A stretch of DNA of 42,311 nt, from assembly GCA_024222895.1 (NCBI GenBank), contig JAAEOR010000444.1, forward strand, positions 1 to 42,311. Reading direction: 5' to 3'. The notes beneath the pieces were generated by a model. The model was not told the DNA's origin and did no database searches. It saw nothing but the letters and a program-made list of their open reading frames with translations. Positions 23,013 to 40,051 of the stretch are shown here, one piece after another (within the stretch, counting starts at the first letter, position 1; every line of letters begins with the position of its first letter). A program made the position numbers and the translations under genes. This stretch comes from Hyphomicrobiales bacterium. GTDB taxonomy: Bacteria; Pseudomonadota; Alphaproteobacteria; Rhizobiales; Kaistiaceae.

Positions 23013-23363
23013 ATGCGGGTCACCAGCGCCTTGTGGGTGGCTGCTTACGTTCGACGATGCTTCTCGGCGGGGGCCGTCGCTGTGGTAGTGCGAAAAGGAG
23101 CAGCGGACGCCGGGGCCATCTTCATCATTGTTGATCGCCTTGATGGCACGTCCGATTTCTATGCCCCGGCGCCGCAGACGCTTTTTGACGAGTCCCGACC
23201 CTCAGACCGGCTTTTCGAGCGCGTCGCGGAGGCGGCTGCGGGTCCCGGTATTACTGAACGGATCGAGCGCGAGACACGTTTTGATCCGGATGTCTGGATC
23301 GTGGCCGTCGAGGATCGCGACGGGCGCGCCTTCCTCGAATTAGACTGGGCCGCCGACTCATAG
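23013..23363 (+). CDS. DUF1491 family protein
   Basis: A 116-residue soluble protein with the family layout: RVTSALWVAAYVRRC at the start, GAIFIIVDRLDGTSDFYAPA in the middle and RIERETRFDPDVWIVAVEDR with FLELD at the end. It is conserved in alphaproteobacteria without known function. It follows the peptidoglycan-binding gene by six bases and probably shares its transcript. Confidence 0.85.
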   Translation: MRVTSALWVAAYVRRCFSAGAVAVVVRKGAADAGAIFIIVDRLDGTSDFYAPAPQTLFDESRPSDRLFERVAEAAAGPGITERIERETRFDPDVWIVAVEDRDGRAFLELDWAADS

Positions 23364-23455
23364 ACACAGACCCATAGGCGGATGGGGCGAACTGACGAAC
23401 GGGCCGTGCTTGGCTCGGCGATGTGGGACAACAAGCCTCGTCCGAGAGGGACCTG

Positions 23456-24067
23456 ATGGATCGCCATTCGATAGTCCTCAGGGCCGCCAACCCCACGATC
23501 GAAGAGGGGCTGGCTTTTGCTCGCTACCTTGACGAAGCGGCGGAGGGATTCTTCCGTTTCATGCTCGGCCGCCGTGCAGCGCATATACTCGCCACGGCGT
23601 ATGCCCAGCCCGACCATGATCTGTCATACCAGAATGTGACTTTCGCCGAACGTGACAACGTCATCGTCGGGATGGCTGCGGGATACACCGAGTTGCAGCA
23701 TCGGCGTTCTTCGCTGCGGCCCCTGAAACGAGCGGCGGGAAGACGGAATCTGCGAATGAGAATCGTCCTGGTGCTGTTTGCTCCGATGATGCGGATCATC
23801 GATTCAATCCACGAAGATGAGTTCTATCTCCAGGCTATCGCCGTTGATAAGGAACTTCGCGGTCATCACGTCGGCTCCGCCTTGGCGGATTTCATTGAAG
23901 GACGGGCTCGCGCCTGCGGATCGGCGCGGCTATCGCTTGACGTTTCAGCCGGGAATGAAGAAGCCCGCCGATTCTACGAGGGCCGAGGAATGACTATCGA
24001 GTCGCAGTGGCCGAAGCGACTGGCTCTACCAGGATTGAAGTTCTATCGGATGACCAAGGCGTTGTGA
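23456..24067 (+). CDS. GNAT family N-acetyltransferase
   Basis: An acetyl-CoA dependent acetyltransferase of 203 residues. The acetyl-CoA binding motif A is LQAIAVDKELRGHHVGSALA, followed by LSLDVSAGNEEARRFYEGRG (motif B). ATG 23456 is supported by GAGAGGG five bases upstream; the frame is open further upstream, but without a ribosome site. The substrate is unknown. The N-terminal half contains a basic stretch RPLKRAAGRRNLRMRI and a hydrophobic patch. Confidence 0.85.
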   Translation: MDRHSIVLRAANPTIEEGLAFARYLDEAAEGFFRFMLGRRAAHILATAYAQPDHDLSYQNVTFAERDNVIVGMAAGYTELQHRRSSLRPLKRAAGRRNLRMRIVLVLFAPMMRIIDSIHEDEFYLQAIAVDKELRGHHVGSALADFIEGRARACGSARLSLDVSAGNEEARRFYEGRGMTIESQWPKRLALPGLKFYRMTKAL

Positions 24068-24356
24068 GTTCTATCGAACGTCGCGGCTGTTACGAGACGG
24101 CCAGTCCAATGCGGCCGGATGCCGATGTCCTTCCTTGGTACATTTGCGGCATCCGCCGTGTCGACACAGTGCCTGAAACAGTCCGTTCCGGCTGGCGACG
24201 TCCATGAATGCGCGGTCCGGACCTGCTTCGGAAGGACCATGACAGCCATGTTTACCGTCCGTTAACCATAAGGCGGCCAAATCACGTATCGGAAGGGACG
24301 TATTCGCCAGATGGCTGGGGGCGAGAGACCTGGCCACCTCCGCACGCAGAGGTCGC

Positions 24357-24563
24357 ATGGCTACGATTCTTACCTTCACGCCGCCGGTCCGAGGCCTGCG
24401 CGAAATGCCCCGGCGCCCGATTTCTTCGGGGCAGATCATCGTCTTTCCCGGCGTGGGCAGCGAACCTCCCGACCTGGACCTCAGTCAGCGCATTCGCGAC
24501 AGCATCGGTCTCGGGGAATTCGATAATCTGGCGGGTGGCGGATTAACCGGCAGGTCCACCTGA
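24357..24563 (+). CDS. Small hypothetical protein
   Basis: A 68-residue ORF with AGAGG eight bases before its ATG. It contains MATILTFTPPVRGL at the start and SSGQIIVFPGVGSE in the middle. Short proteins with a similar MATI start and an IVFPG motif are, as far as I recall, common in Rhizobiales, which is why I keep it. No domain or membrane segment is seen. It is isolated between the GNAT gene and a repeat element. Confidence 0.5.
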   Translation: MATILTFTPPVRGLREMPRRPISSGQIIVFPGVGSEPPDLDLSQRIRDSIGLGEFDNLAGGGLTGRST

Positions 24564-25234
24564 AATCAGCATGCGCCTTGCATCCGCGGGGCCGGACTTT
24601 TCATCAGCCGTCATGGTTTGGGCGAGTTGCCGTAACGCCTTTGGACCAACATCGGTTGCCAGGTGGCATGTGGCTGAAGGATGCTTTCCGCAATGAAGAG
24701 AATGCTGGCCGTAAGTCGCCGCAGTTTCCTGGCCTCGGCCGTCGCCGTCACGCCCGCATCCGGCCTCGGCTAGCCGCTCCATTCACGCGCAAAACACCCG
24801 GCCGACCTTCAGATGACGGTGCGGCTGATGGACCGCGACGACAACGATCTCAATCGGGGAAACTCGATTGGCGCCGCGGCTGCGGGCTGCTGCCTTATAC
24901 CAAGGGTGGCTGATATTGACCCCATTGATGGCCCCAATTCGTTTGCCGACAAGGCACGTCTCGAAGGGCGATGCGGGGTCATCGTTCGAGAGACGTAACG
25001 CAGCTCGGCGGGCGAATTCGGGCCACCGCAGGCCAGAGTTTCCGCGGGTTGTGGACGTCGTTGCGATCGGCTCATGGTACCAGTACCAAGTCGCCAATCG
25101 CGCCTCGCCAAACCCTGCGGAAACGCCGGTCAAAGTAGTCAATATTCGCCGCCCTTGGTATAAGCATTTGTCGAAGTCGCCGGCCTCCCCTATGACGGGT
25201 GGATTCGCATTGCAATTCACATCGAAACACGCCC
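24564..25234. other. Long intergenic region with a repeat element
   Basis: These 671 bases hold no gene I can support. The right part is filled by a 271-bp element with inverted-repeat ends, described separately. A minus-strand open frame (24783-25220) spans that element and has no recognisable domain. Confidence 0.55.
24894..25164. repeat. 271-bp MITE-like element with 27-bp inverted-repeat ends
   Basis: The left end, starting CTTATACCAAGGG (24894-24920), matches the reverse complement of the right end (25138-25164) at 24 of 27 positions. The interior has no gene. I found no clear target duplication beside it, and no other copy in the window. Size, inverted ends and lack of coding fit a MITE or an interspersed intergenic repeat family. 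Confidence 0.65.
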
Positions 25235-26389
25235 ATGGACACCACGCCGCAGCGTTTGCTGGCCGCGCCCGCGCTCTTTCGGGCCCGGGCCGCCATTTCG
25301 ATTGCGTTCCTGCTCATGGGTTTCGGGTCGGGCCTCTGGGCCGGCCACATCCCGGTCATCCAGGAGAGGCTTGCCATCGATCTCGGCGTGATCGGCATGG
25401 CGTTGCTGACGATGGCGATCGGAGCAATGGTGTCGATGCCGCTGTCGGGTTGGATCGTCGGTCATGTCGGCTCACGCCGCGCAACCGCCATTTCGATGCT
25501 CGCCTACGTAGTGATTGTGCCGCTGCCGCTTGTTGCCGGGACTGTGCCCCTGTTCATTGTCGCGGCTTTCTTGTTCGGCTTTTCGCTTGGCGCTTTTGAC
25601 GTCGCGGCCAATGTTCAGGCCTCAGAGATCGAAACTGCGCGAGACCGGCCCACCATGTCGTCCTTTCATGGGTTTTACGCAATCGGGGCGATGACCGGGG
25701 CGTGGATCGCCGGGTACCTGATCCTGTTTGGTTGGGGCGACGGCACTGGTGCCGTTGGCGTATGCATCATACTGGCGGCGATCGGCGTGTGTGCCGCCTT
25801 GAATTTCTACCCCAGCGGATCGACACCAGGAGAAGGACCACGGTTTGCCCTGCCGAACCGCTTTCTCCTGGCCCTCGGCGCAATTTGCTTCTTTGGCTAC
25901 GCGATCGAAGGCGCCTTGCAGGACTGGAGCGCCTTGTTCCTGACAGATGTCCGCGGACAGACACCGGCCGAGGCCACAATCGGCCCCACGGTCTTCTTTC
26001 TCGCGATGGCGGCTTTCAGACTGTTCGGCGACCCGATTGTCGCGCGCCTCGGACCGCGTCTGGTGCTCGGCGGTGGTGGATTGACCTGCGCGGCCGGTCT
26101 TCTGGTGGCGATCGCCTTACCCTCGCCTCTCGCCAGCATTCTGGGATTCGGTTTGGTTGGTATGGGGGTCGCGAATGTTGTTCCCGTTCTCTTTAGTATC
26201 GGCGCCCGTGCCCCGGGCGTTCCGCCTGGGGTCGGGGTCGCGGCAATCGCGACAATCGGCTATCTGGGCTTCTTGTCAGCGCCGCCAATCCTCGGCTTCA
26301 TTGCCGACGGTTATGGCCTGACGATATCGCTCATTGTCGTACTGGTTATGGGCTTGGCACTGGCGTTTCTCGGCTACACCCGAAAGTGA
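25235..26389 (+). CDS. MFS transporter
   Basis: Major facilitator of 384 residues with 12 predicted helices. The first segment is AISIAFLLMGFGSGLWAGHI, the loop 2-3 motif is SGWIVGHVGSRRATAI, and SFHGFYAIGAMTGAWIAGYL lies in helix 5. It looks like the YbjJ type of MFS proteins. The substrate is unknown. ATG 25235 is chosen; a GTG at 25199 lies in frame but its extra residues are polar and unlike the family. It follows the 271-bp element by 70 bases and converges on rpoC. Confidence 0.85.
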   Translation: MDTTPQRLLAAPALFRARAAISIAFLLMGFGSGLWAGHIPVIQERLAIDLGVIGMALLTMAIGAMVSMPLSGWIVGHVGSRRATAISMLAYVVIVPLPLVAGTVPLFIVAAFLFGFSLGAFDVAANVQASEIETARDRPTMSSFHGFYAIGAMTGAWIAGYLILFGWGDGTGAVGVCIILAAIGVCAALNFYPSGSTPGEGPRFALPNRFLLALGAICFFGYAIEGALQDWSALFLTDVRGQTPAEATIGPTVFFLAMAAFRLFGDPIVARLGPRLVLGGGGLTCAAGLLVAIALPSPLASILGFGLVGMGVANVVPVLFSIGARAPGVPPGVGVAAIATIGYLGFLSAPPILGFIADGYGLTISLIVVLVMGLALAFLGYTRK

Positions 26390-26743
26390 TCGCGAATATA
26401 AACGCGCCATCCCCGGTCCGGGGTGCTCACCCTCCGTGTCGTCTGCGTTGCATTTTCGGGGCGGCAGTTGCGGTGTCAGGTGGCGAAATGCGTATGAGGC
26501 CATAGGGTTGAGCCAAATGGCGGCGCAAATGCCCGCCGAGATGCAACCCTTCGGGCCGCCTGAAGCGCGCGCAAGAGTGTGTCGAGGCGCCTGACCGGAC
26601 CCCGATACGATCTTCGCAATTGTGCTGTGGAGCGCTTGAGTCGGCGCAGGCCGCATGGAGTGTGAGAAGTCCGGACTGGCGCACCCAACAAGAGGCCGCC
26701 CGGCAAGGGCGACCTCCGATGTCTGTCTGGCTGCTGCCGAGAA
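26390..26743. other. Convergent intergenic region, MFS gene / rpoC
   Basis: No gene is supported in these 354 bases. A stem-loop at 26692-26716 (GAGG..GCCC with GGGC..CCTC) could be the 3' end structure of the rpoC message on the minus strand; it is followed there by TTGTTGGG rather than a clean T-run. The genes that often follow rpoC (rpsL, rpsG, fusA, tuf) are absent. Confidence 0.45.
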
Positions 26744-30976
<4,233 letters not shown>

Positions 30977-31000
30977 CGACTGCCTCCTGTTGTACGCCGG

Positions 31001-31020
31001 CCCGGGCGGGAGGGCCCGGG
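31001..31020 (-). promoter_or_regulatory. GC-rich hairpin between rpoB and rpoC
   Basis: CCCGGG at 31001-31006 and 31015-31020 can pair across an eight-base loop in the 97-base rpoB-rpoC spacer. It may slow decay or translation; no T-run follows. Confidence 0.35.
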
Positions 31021-31073
31021 CGTGGCGCCCAATTCAATTTCGCGAAGAGTGTTCATTCTCAAGTTGCGGCGGC

Positions 31074-35213
<4,140 letters not shown>

Positions 35214-35267
35214 GTCCACTCCTCATTCGAATTGAACGGCTGTCCGAAAGGTCGACATTCGGCCTTC

Positions 35268-35290
35268 GGGACAACGGTTCGGTTGTTCCC
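35268..35290 (-). promoter_or_regulatory. Hairpin in the rplL-rpoB spacer (attenuator or processing site)
   Basis: On the minus strand GGGAACAAC pairs with GTTGTCCC around CGAACC, with one bulged A. A second, weaker stem (35242-35272) follows. In E. coli this spacer holds an attenuator and an RNase III site that set the ratio of L12 to polymerase subunits; a similar role is likely but inferred. Confidence 0.5.
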
Positions 35291-35344
35291 AGTCCTTGGA
35301 GAGACGCCAGCTGAGCCGGCGCCCTCCCGTATCGGTAGCGGTGG

Positions 35345-35719
35345 CTACTTCAGCTCCGCCTTGGCACCAGCGGCTTCGAGCTTGGCCTTGATCTCCTCGC
35401 CCTCGTCCTTGCCGACAGCTTCCTTGACCGCCTTCGGAGCGGCCTCGACAAGATCCTTTGCCTCTTTCAGTCCGAGGCTCGTCACTGCCCGGACTTCTTT
35501 AATCACGTTGATCTTGTTCGGGCCGATCTCAGTCAGCATCACGTCGAACTCAGTTTGCTCTTCGGCAGCGGCCTCCGCGCCGCCAGCACCGGGTGCCACC
35601 ATCGCGACCGGAGCCGCGGCGGAAACGCCCCATTTTTCCTCAAGCATCTTCGACAGCTCGGCCGCTTCCATCACGGTCAGCTGCGACAGCTCATCTACAA
35701 TCTTCGAAAGATCAGTCAT
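35345..35719 (-). CDS. rplL: 50S ribosomal protein L7/L12
   Basis: Stalk protein of 124 residues. The N-terminal dimerisation part is [20 protein letters not shown], an Ala-rich hinge ([16 protein letters not shown]) follows, and the C-terminal domain has [20 protein letters not shown] and [17 protein letters not shown]. It binds L10 as several dimers and recruits translation factors. It lies 47 bases after rplJ. Confidence 0.97.
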   Translation of the reverse strand: MTDLSKIVDELSQLTVMEAAELSKMLEEKWGVSAAAPVAMVAPGAGGAEAAAEEQTEFDVMLTEIGPNKINVIKEVRAVTSLGLKEAKDLVEAAPKAVKEAVGKDEGEEIKAKLEAAGAKAELK

Positions 35720-35766
35720 CTCATTGATTTCCTTTAGATTCGAACCTCTACAAGCACCAGAACCGG

Positions 35767-36285
35767 CTATGCCGCTTCGCTCTTATCCGCATAGGCACCG
35801 ACCACCCGTGCGACCTGCCCGGCCGGCGCAGCGAGAACCTGAGCCACTTTGGTTGCCGGCGCGGCAACCAGCCCCACCAGCTTGGCCCGAAGCTCATCAA
35901 GCGACGGCAATGCGGCCAGCGCCTTGACGCCATCCGCATCCAGGTTGGTCGTTCCCATCGCGCCGCCAAGAATCACGAGATTTTGGTTGGCCTTGGCAAA
36001 CTCGACGGCGATCTTGGGTGCAGCAACCAGATCGCCCGAATAGGCAATCACCGTCGGCCCTTGGAAAAGGTCCGATACATGCTCCACATCCGTGCCTTTG
36101 AGGGCGAGCTTGACGAGACGGTTCTTGGCAACACGCACACCGGCGCCGGCTTCACGCATTTGCGCCCGCAAGGACGTCATATCCGCGACCGAAAGACCGG
36201 CATAGTGGGCGACAACCAGCACACCGGTGTCCTGGAACACCGACTGAAGTGTTTCGACCAGCTGGCTTTTTTCCGCTCTATCCAC
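35767..36285 (-). CDS. rplJ: 50S ribosomal protein L10
   Basis: Stalk base protein of 172 residues. GTG 36285 is the start because GGAGAGAGG lies a few bases upstream and the protein then begins [20 protein letters not shown] as in the family; the open frame further upstream is leader. Other marks are [20 protein letters not shown] and [16 protein letters not shown]. The C-terminal helix that holds L12 dimers is Ala-rich ([19 protein letters not shown]). The L10-L12 complex represses its own message through the leader. Confidence 0.95.
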   Translation of the reverse strand: MDRAEKSQLVETLQSVFQDTGVLVVAHYAGLSVADMTSLRAQMREAGAGVRVAKNRLVKLALKGTDVEHVSDLFQGPTVIAYSGDLVAAPKIAVEFAKANQNLVILGGAMGTTNLDADGVKALAALPSLDELRAKLVGLVAAPATKVAQVLAAPAGQVARVVGAYADKSEAA

Positions 36286-36671
36286 TTGCCTCTCTCCACT
36301 AGGCGGCCACTGCGGGACCGCCGGTTTCACACGCCACATCAACAAAGCGATGTGGCATTCCCCGACCTGTCCCCCAATCCGGCATGCTGATGCCGAACCG
36401 GGCCGCGAAGAGGTTCGAACCGGGAATCCCGGCTCCCTCCCATCTATTGCAGGCTGACGTCAATTAAGCCGGAAGACCGGCGCCTACAGTCTCGGACAGG
36501 ACGACCGGCCCAACCACGATCGGACCGGCTGCACGTACTCGACAAAACGCTGCGTAAGTCATTGTCTCTCTTGAATTAATCCAAAAGGAGTTCAAGAGAG
36601 GGTCTCACCACCGTAATTTAGAGGGACGCACAAAGGCGCGCCGTTCGAAGGGCCGACGCGCCCATGACGCT
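36286..36671 (-). promoter_or_regulatory. rplJ 5' leader with likely L10 autoregulatory element
   Basis: This structured leader lies between rplA and rplJ. The minus-strand stretch around 36405-36545 contains the CTGTCCGAGACTGTAGGCG block followed by GCCGGTCTTCCGGC and a G-rich segment, which I recognise from alphaproteobacterial L10 leaders (Rfam L10_leader type). Binding of the L10(L12)4 complex there would repress rplJ-rplL translation. Exact edges cannot be set by eye. Confidence 0.55.
36566..36600 (-). promoter_or_regulatory. Perfect 10-bp hairpin early in the rplJ leader
   Basis: CTCTCTTGAA (36566-36575) and TTCAAGAGAG (36591-36600) pair perfectly, with a 15-base loop. It lies between the presumed promoter and the L10 element. 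Confidence 0.5.
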
Positions 36672-36700
36672 TATTTAGAGACTCCGGACGCCGTTGCCAA
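36672..36700 (-). promoter_or_regulatory. Likely sigma-70 promoter for rplJL-rpoBC
   Basis: On the minus strand TTGGCA (36695-36700) and TAAATA (36672-36677) are spaced by exactly 17 bases, in the rplA-rplJ gap and ahead of the L10 leader. This is the standard place for the rplJ promoter. Confidence 0.55.
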
Positions 36701-36766
36701 GTCTCTTTTTTTGTCCGCGGCCACCTCATCCGATCACCGGTGGGCGGGTCCGTCGCACCTGGCGCG

Positions 36767-37462
36767 CTAGCCGCTGAGCGTCGCCGGGTCGACCTTCACG
36801 CCTGGCCCCATCGACGACGAAATCGCGACCCGCTGGATGAACGTGCCCTTGGCACCGGATGGCCGGGCTTTCTGGACCGCATCCGTCAAAGCCGTGATGT
36901 TCTCGACCAGCTTGGTTTCGTCGAAGCTCGCCTTGCCGACACCGGCGTGAATGATCCCGGCCTTCTCTACACGGAACTCAACGGCGCCGCCTTTGGCCGC
37001 CTTGACGGCCGACGACACATCCTGGGTTACCGTGCCGACCTTCGGGTTCGGCATCAGCCCGCGCGGCCCCAGAATCTTACCAAGGCGGCCAACCAGCGGC
37101 ATCATGTCCGGGGTGGCGATGCAGCGGTCAAAGTCGATGTTTCCCTTCTGGACGTCAGCGACGAGTTCATCCGCCCCGACAACGTCGGCGCCGGCGGCTT
37201 TGGCCTCATCGGCTTTGTCACCCTTGGCGAACACGCCGACGCGGATGGTACGACCGGATCCGTTGGGCAGCTGACAGACACCGCGCACCATTTGATCGGC
37301 GTGACGCGGATCGACGCCAAGGTTCATGGCGATTTCGACCGTCTCATCGAACTTCGCGGTGGCGTTCGATTTCACAAGTTTGACCGCTTCCTCGATCGGA
37401 TAGAGCGCGGTGTGTTCAATGCCCTCGCGGGCGGCTTTGGTTCGTTTTCCAATTCCGGACAT
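36767..37462 (-). CDS. rplA: 50S ribosomal protein L1
   Basis: Large-subunit protein of 231 residues, normal length. It starts [14 protein letters not shown] and has [20 protein letters not shown], the signature region [19 protein letters not shown], and a C-terminal [23 protein letters not shown] 37462 follows the rplK stop by four bases; the longer frame overlaps rplK. In many bacteria L1 represses the rplK-rplA message. Confidence 0.97.
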   Translation of the reverse strand: MSGIGKRTKAAREGIEHTALYPIEEAVKLVKSNATAKFDETVEIAMNLGVDPRHADQMVRGVCQLPNGSGRTIRVGVFAKGDKADEAKAAGADVVGADELVADVQKGNIDFDRCIATPDMMPLVGRLGKILGPRGLMPNPKVGTVTQDVSSAVKAAKGGAVEFRVEKAGIIHAGVGKASFDETKLVENITALTDAVQKARPSGAKGTFIQRVAISSSMGPGVKVDPATLSG

Positions 37463-37466
37463 GATC

Positions 37467-37895
37467 TCAATCCACCACCTGGAGGCCCATCGACCGGGCC
37501 GAGCCTTCAACCATCTTCATTGCGCCGTCGACGTCGAACGCGTTGAGATCGATCATTTTCTGTTCGGCGATCTCGCGCACCTGGCTCCGTGTGACGCTGC
37601 CGACCGTACCGCGACCAGCAGTCTGGGCGCCCTTCTTGACCTTCGCGGCCTTTTTCAAAAAGAAGCCGACAGGCGGCGTCTTCATCTGAAAAGTGAAGGA
37701 CTTGTCCTGATAATAGGTGATGAGGACCGGAATCGGTGCGCCCTTCTCCATCTCCTGGCTCTGGGCGTTAAACGCCTTGCAGAACTCCATGATGTTTATC
37801 CCACGCTGTCCGAGCGCCGGACCGATCGGCGGCGACGGATTGGCGGCGCCTGCCGGTACCTGGAGTTTCAAAAAACCCGCTACTTTCTTTGCCAT
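37467..37895 (-). CDS. rplK: 50S ribosomal protein L11
   Basis: Protein of the GTPase-associated centre, 142 residues. The family pattern is complete: [40 protein letters not shown], and the C-terminal [21 protein letters not shown] ribosome site GGGAAGAG precedes the ATG. It is separated from nusG by about 230 bases that contain a small hairpin and element B copy 2. Confidence 0.97.
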   Translation of the reverse strand: MAKKVAGFLKLQVPAGAANPSPPIGPALGQRGINIMEFCKAFNAQSQEMEKGAPIPVLITYYQDKSFTFQMKTPPVGFFLKKAAKVKKGAQTAGRGTVGSVTRSQVREIAEQKMIDLNAFDVDGAMKMVEGSARSMGLQVVD

Positions 37896-37991
37896 TTTCT
37901 CTTCCCTGGATCGCCGGCTTCACCGGCAGGAATGGCGTGGTCGGGCTCCAGCGCCTGGCATGCGCCTTCACCTCCCACGCCGGTGGATGGA

Positions 37992-38010
37992 CCCGAAGTG
38001 AGCATTCGGG
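37992..38010 (-). promoter_or_regulatory. Small hairpin in the rplK leader
   Basis: CCCGAA pairs with TTCGGG around a seven-base loop, about 100 bases upstream of rplK. It could be part of an L1-binding leader; the stem is short and the role inferred. Confidence 0.3.
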
Positions 38011-38049
38011 TCGGTGTCGCCGGATGCCAGCCTGTACCAGCGTCCGGTG

Positions 38050-38129
38050 CTAGTGAAGCTTTTGAATTTGACATTTTGAACGTGAGCCTGGCTGCAACTG
38101 AAACTCAAATGTCAAATTCGCTCCACTAG
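38050..38129. repeat. Palindromic element B, copy 2 (80 bp), at the nusG stop codon
   Basis: The element is bounded by CTAG on both sides. Its arms contain GAATTTGACATTTTGA and TCAAATGTCAAATTC, and it matches copy 1 at 21439-21518 along its full length apart from the centre. The right CTAG (38126-38129) includes the complement of the nusG TAG stop. It sits in the nusG-rplK spacer and must be transcribed if that spacer is. Confidence 0.8.
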
Positions 38130-38683
38130 ACCTTCTCTACCTGCGCATATTCGAGCTCGACCGGGGTGGCTCGCCCGAAGATCGACACTGCGACCTTGAG
38201 TCGAGCGCGCTCCTCGTCGACTTCCTCGATCTGTCCATTAAACGACGCAAACGGACCGTCGGCCACCCGAACCTGCTCGCCAACCTCGAAGCTGATCGAT
38301 GGTTTCGGCCGTTCGACGCCTTCCTGTACCTGCTGGAGAATGCGATGGGCCTCGACCTCGGAGATCGGTATCGGCTTCTTGTCGGCGCCGAGAAAGCCGG
38401 TGACCTTGGGCGTGTTCTTGATGAGGTGGTACGCGTCGTCGGTCATCGCCATCTTGACCAGGACGTAACCGGGAAAGAACTTCCGCTCGGCATCCACCTT
38501 GCGGCCGCGGCGAACCTCCACGACCTTCTCCGTCGGGACCAGTATCTCTTCGAAGAGATCATCGAGGCCGGTCGCCGTTGCCTTTTCCCGGATGGACTCG
38601 GCAACCTTGCGCTCGAAATTCGAGTAAGCGTGGACGATGTACCACTTCTTTTCCATCGCCGACGCACTTTGAACTGCAGACAT
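38126..38683 (-). CDS. nusG: Transcription termination/antitermination protein NusG
   Basis: Elongation factor of 185 residues. The NGN domain contains [20 protein letters not shown] and [20 protein letters not shown] with [10 protein letters not shown]; the KOW domain contains [23 protein letters not shown] 38683 is chosen, with AGGCGG just upstream, nine bases beyond the secE stop; ATG 38656 (MEKKWY) would match most homologues but has no ribosome site. Its TAG stop lies within the CTAG edge of element B copy 2. Confidence 0.95.
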   Translation of the reverse strand: MSAVQSASAMEKKWYIVHAYSNFERKVAESIREKATATGLDDLFEEILVPTEKVVEVRRGRKVDAERKFFPGYVLVKMAMTDDAYHLIKNTPKVTGFLGADKKPIPISEVEAHRILQQVQEGVERPKPSISFEVGEQVRVADGPFASFNGQIEEVDEERARLKVAVSIFGRATPVELEYAQVEKV

Positions 38684-38692
38684 CACCGCCGC

Positions 38693-38893
38693 CTAACTGC
38701 CGACGCCGAGCAGGAACCCGACGCCGAGACTGAGAATCTGGTCTGCGATCAAAAAGAAGATCGCCGCGAGCACCGCCATGATCAGGACCATGACCGTCGA
38801 CACCGCCGTCTCGCGGCGGCTGGGCCACACAATCTTTGCCGCCTCAGTCCTGACTTGCTGGAGGAACGTAAAAGGATTCGTTCTTTCGGCCAT
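38693..38893 (-). CDS. secE: Preprotein translocase subunit SecE
   Basis: Essential small SecYEG subunit of 66 residues with one membrane helix (TVMVLIMAVLAAIFFLIADQ). The amphipathic helix before it contains FLQQVRTEAAKIVWPSRRET, the family hallmark. It is the first gene of the secE-nusG-ribosomal block on this strand. Confidence 0.95.
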   Translation of the reverse strand: MAERTNPFTFLQQVRTEAAKIVWPSRRETAVSTVMVLIMAVLAAIFFLIADQILSLGVGFLLGVGS

Positions 38894-38953
38894 AATGACT
38901 CACATAGCTAAGCGGCGCACAAACCGAATGGTCCGCCCGCCGCGCTTTGCAGG

Positions 38954-38982
38954 TACATAATCCCTCACCGCCCGAGACTCAA
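38954..38982 (-). promoter_or_regulatory. Possible promoter of secE-nusG
   Basis: On the minus strand TTGAGT (38977-38982) and TATGTA (38954-38959) are separated by 17 bases, about 60 bases before secE. The -10 box is imperfect. Confidence 0.4.
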
Positions 38983-39093
38983 GCCTCTCTGCTGCAGCCA
39001 ACACGATCGGCGGATTGCGGCGAGACATTCGAGCGGTTGGCAACGTCGGCACAACCGCTCGCATACGCGGTATGGCCTGGCGTGGAGCGCCGG

Positions 39094-39897
39094 TCAATCG
39101 GCGTCGCCGTGGTCCGGCTCGACCACCGATGCGTAGAGGTGCCATGTCGCATGGCCGAGGACAGGCAGCACCACGAGCAGGCCCAGAAAGGCCGGCAAGA
39201 GCGCAAGGATTGTCAGAACGGTTACAATAACCGCCCAGCCGATCATCACGACGGGGCTTAACTTGATGGTCTTGAAGCTGACAATCATTGCGGACACAAG
39301 GTCGAGATCCCGGTCGAGCAAGAGTGGCATGGTGATAACGGTCGTCGCATAGAGAACGAATGCCAGAAATGCTCCGACCAGGGAGCCGACCGCAAGAAAC
39401 ATCAGCCCGTTCGCCGTCGTCGTGATCGCCTCGATAAATCCGCCGATGCTGGCGAAATTCTGGAACCCAAGGAACAACGCGAGGAGCAGACGGACCTGAT
39501 AGATCCAAACCCAGAAGATGAACAGAACGACGAAGGCCATCCACCCGAGCTGCCTGTTTCTCTGCTGGAAGATCACCGACAGAATGGCCTTCCACTGAAG
39601 AGGTTCCGATGCCGCGCGCCGCCGGCTGACTTCATAAAGGCCGACCGCGACAAACGGTCCAATCAACGGGAAGCCGACAGCGACCGGGATGATCATCCAC
39701 GGGACGTCAAGAACAGTGAGAGACGCAAGCATCAACAGTCCGCTGGCGGCGTAGATGCCACCGAAGAACAAACCGAATTGGGGCGCGTGCAGGAAGTCCG
39801 ACAGGCCGGCGCCCAGCGCGCTGCGAATGTCGGCAGCCGTCACCGCTCTCACGCCTGGAATCCTCGGCGGCTGATAGGCCGTTGGTACTTCGCTCAT
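39094..39897 (-). CDS. DUF2189 domain-containing membrane protein
   Basis: Integral membrane protein of 267 residues with about six helices. Family marks are VTAADIRSALGAGLSDFLHA near the N-terminus, SLTVLDVPWMIIPVAVGFPL, PFVAVGLYEVSRRR and a C-terminal LLVVLPVLGHATWHLY. ATG 39897 follows GGGAGGGG. DUF2189 proteins have no established function; some are annotated as cytochrome c oxidase subunit I-like, which is not justified here. The open frame continues far upstream into the broken GntR gene in the same phase, but the ribosome site and homology set the start. Confidence 0.85.
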   Translation of the reverse strand: MSEVPTAYQPPRIPGVRAVTAADIRSALGAGLSDFLHAPQFGLFFGGIYAASGLLMLASLTVLDVPWMIIPVAVGFPLIGPFVAVGLYEVSRRRAASEPLQWKAILSVIFQQRNRQLGWMAFVVLFIFWVWIYQVRLLLALFLGFQNFASIGGFIEAITTTANGLMFLAVGSLVGAFLAFVLYATTVITMPLLLDRDLDLVSAMIVSFKTIKLSPVVMIGWAVIVTVLTILALLPAFLGLLVVLPVLGHATWHLYASVVEPDHGDAD

Positions 39898-40051
39898 CGA
39901 TCCCCTCCCCCGGAGCGAGTGAGTCATCGATCGTGGCCCGACCGGCATCCCCGAGCCTTGATCGATCGCAAAAACGAACCGGCACGAATGACCGGTGTCA
40001 GTATCTGTTCGCCGCGCAAAACCGGTCGCGGTCGGATTGGTCGGCAGGCCG

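Noticed and set aside
24783-25220. 145-residue minus-strand open frame in the gap before the MFS gene
   Set aside because: It includes both inverted-repeat ends of the 271-bp element and has no domain.
36292-36303. CTCCACTAG near rplJ, similar to the end of element B
   Set aside because: Only the outer nine bases match; no palindromic partner or inner arm is present, and it is the rplJ ribosome-site region.
36660-36715. Plus-strand terminator-like stem AGAGACT...AGTCTCTTTTTTT
   Set aside because: No plus-strand gene ends nearby; the same bases are better explained as the minus-strand promoter region of rplJ.
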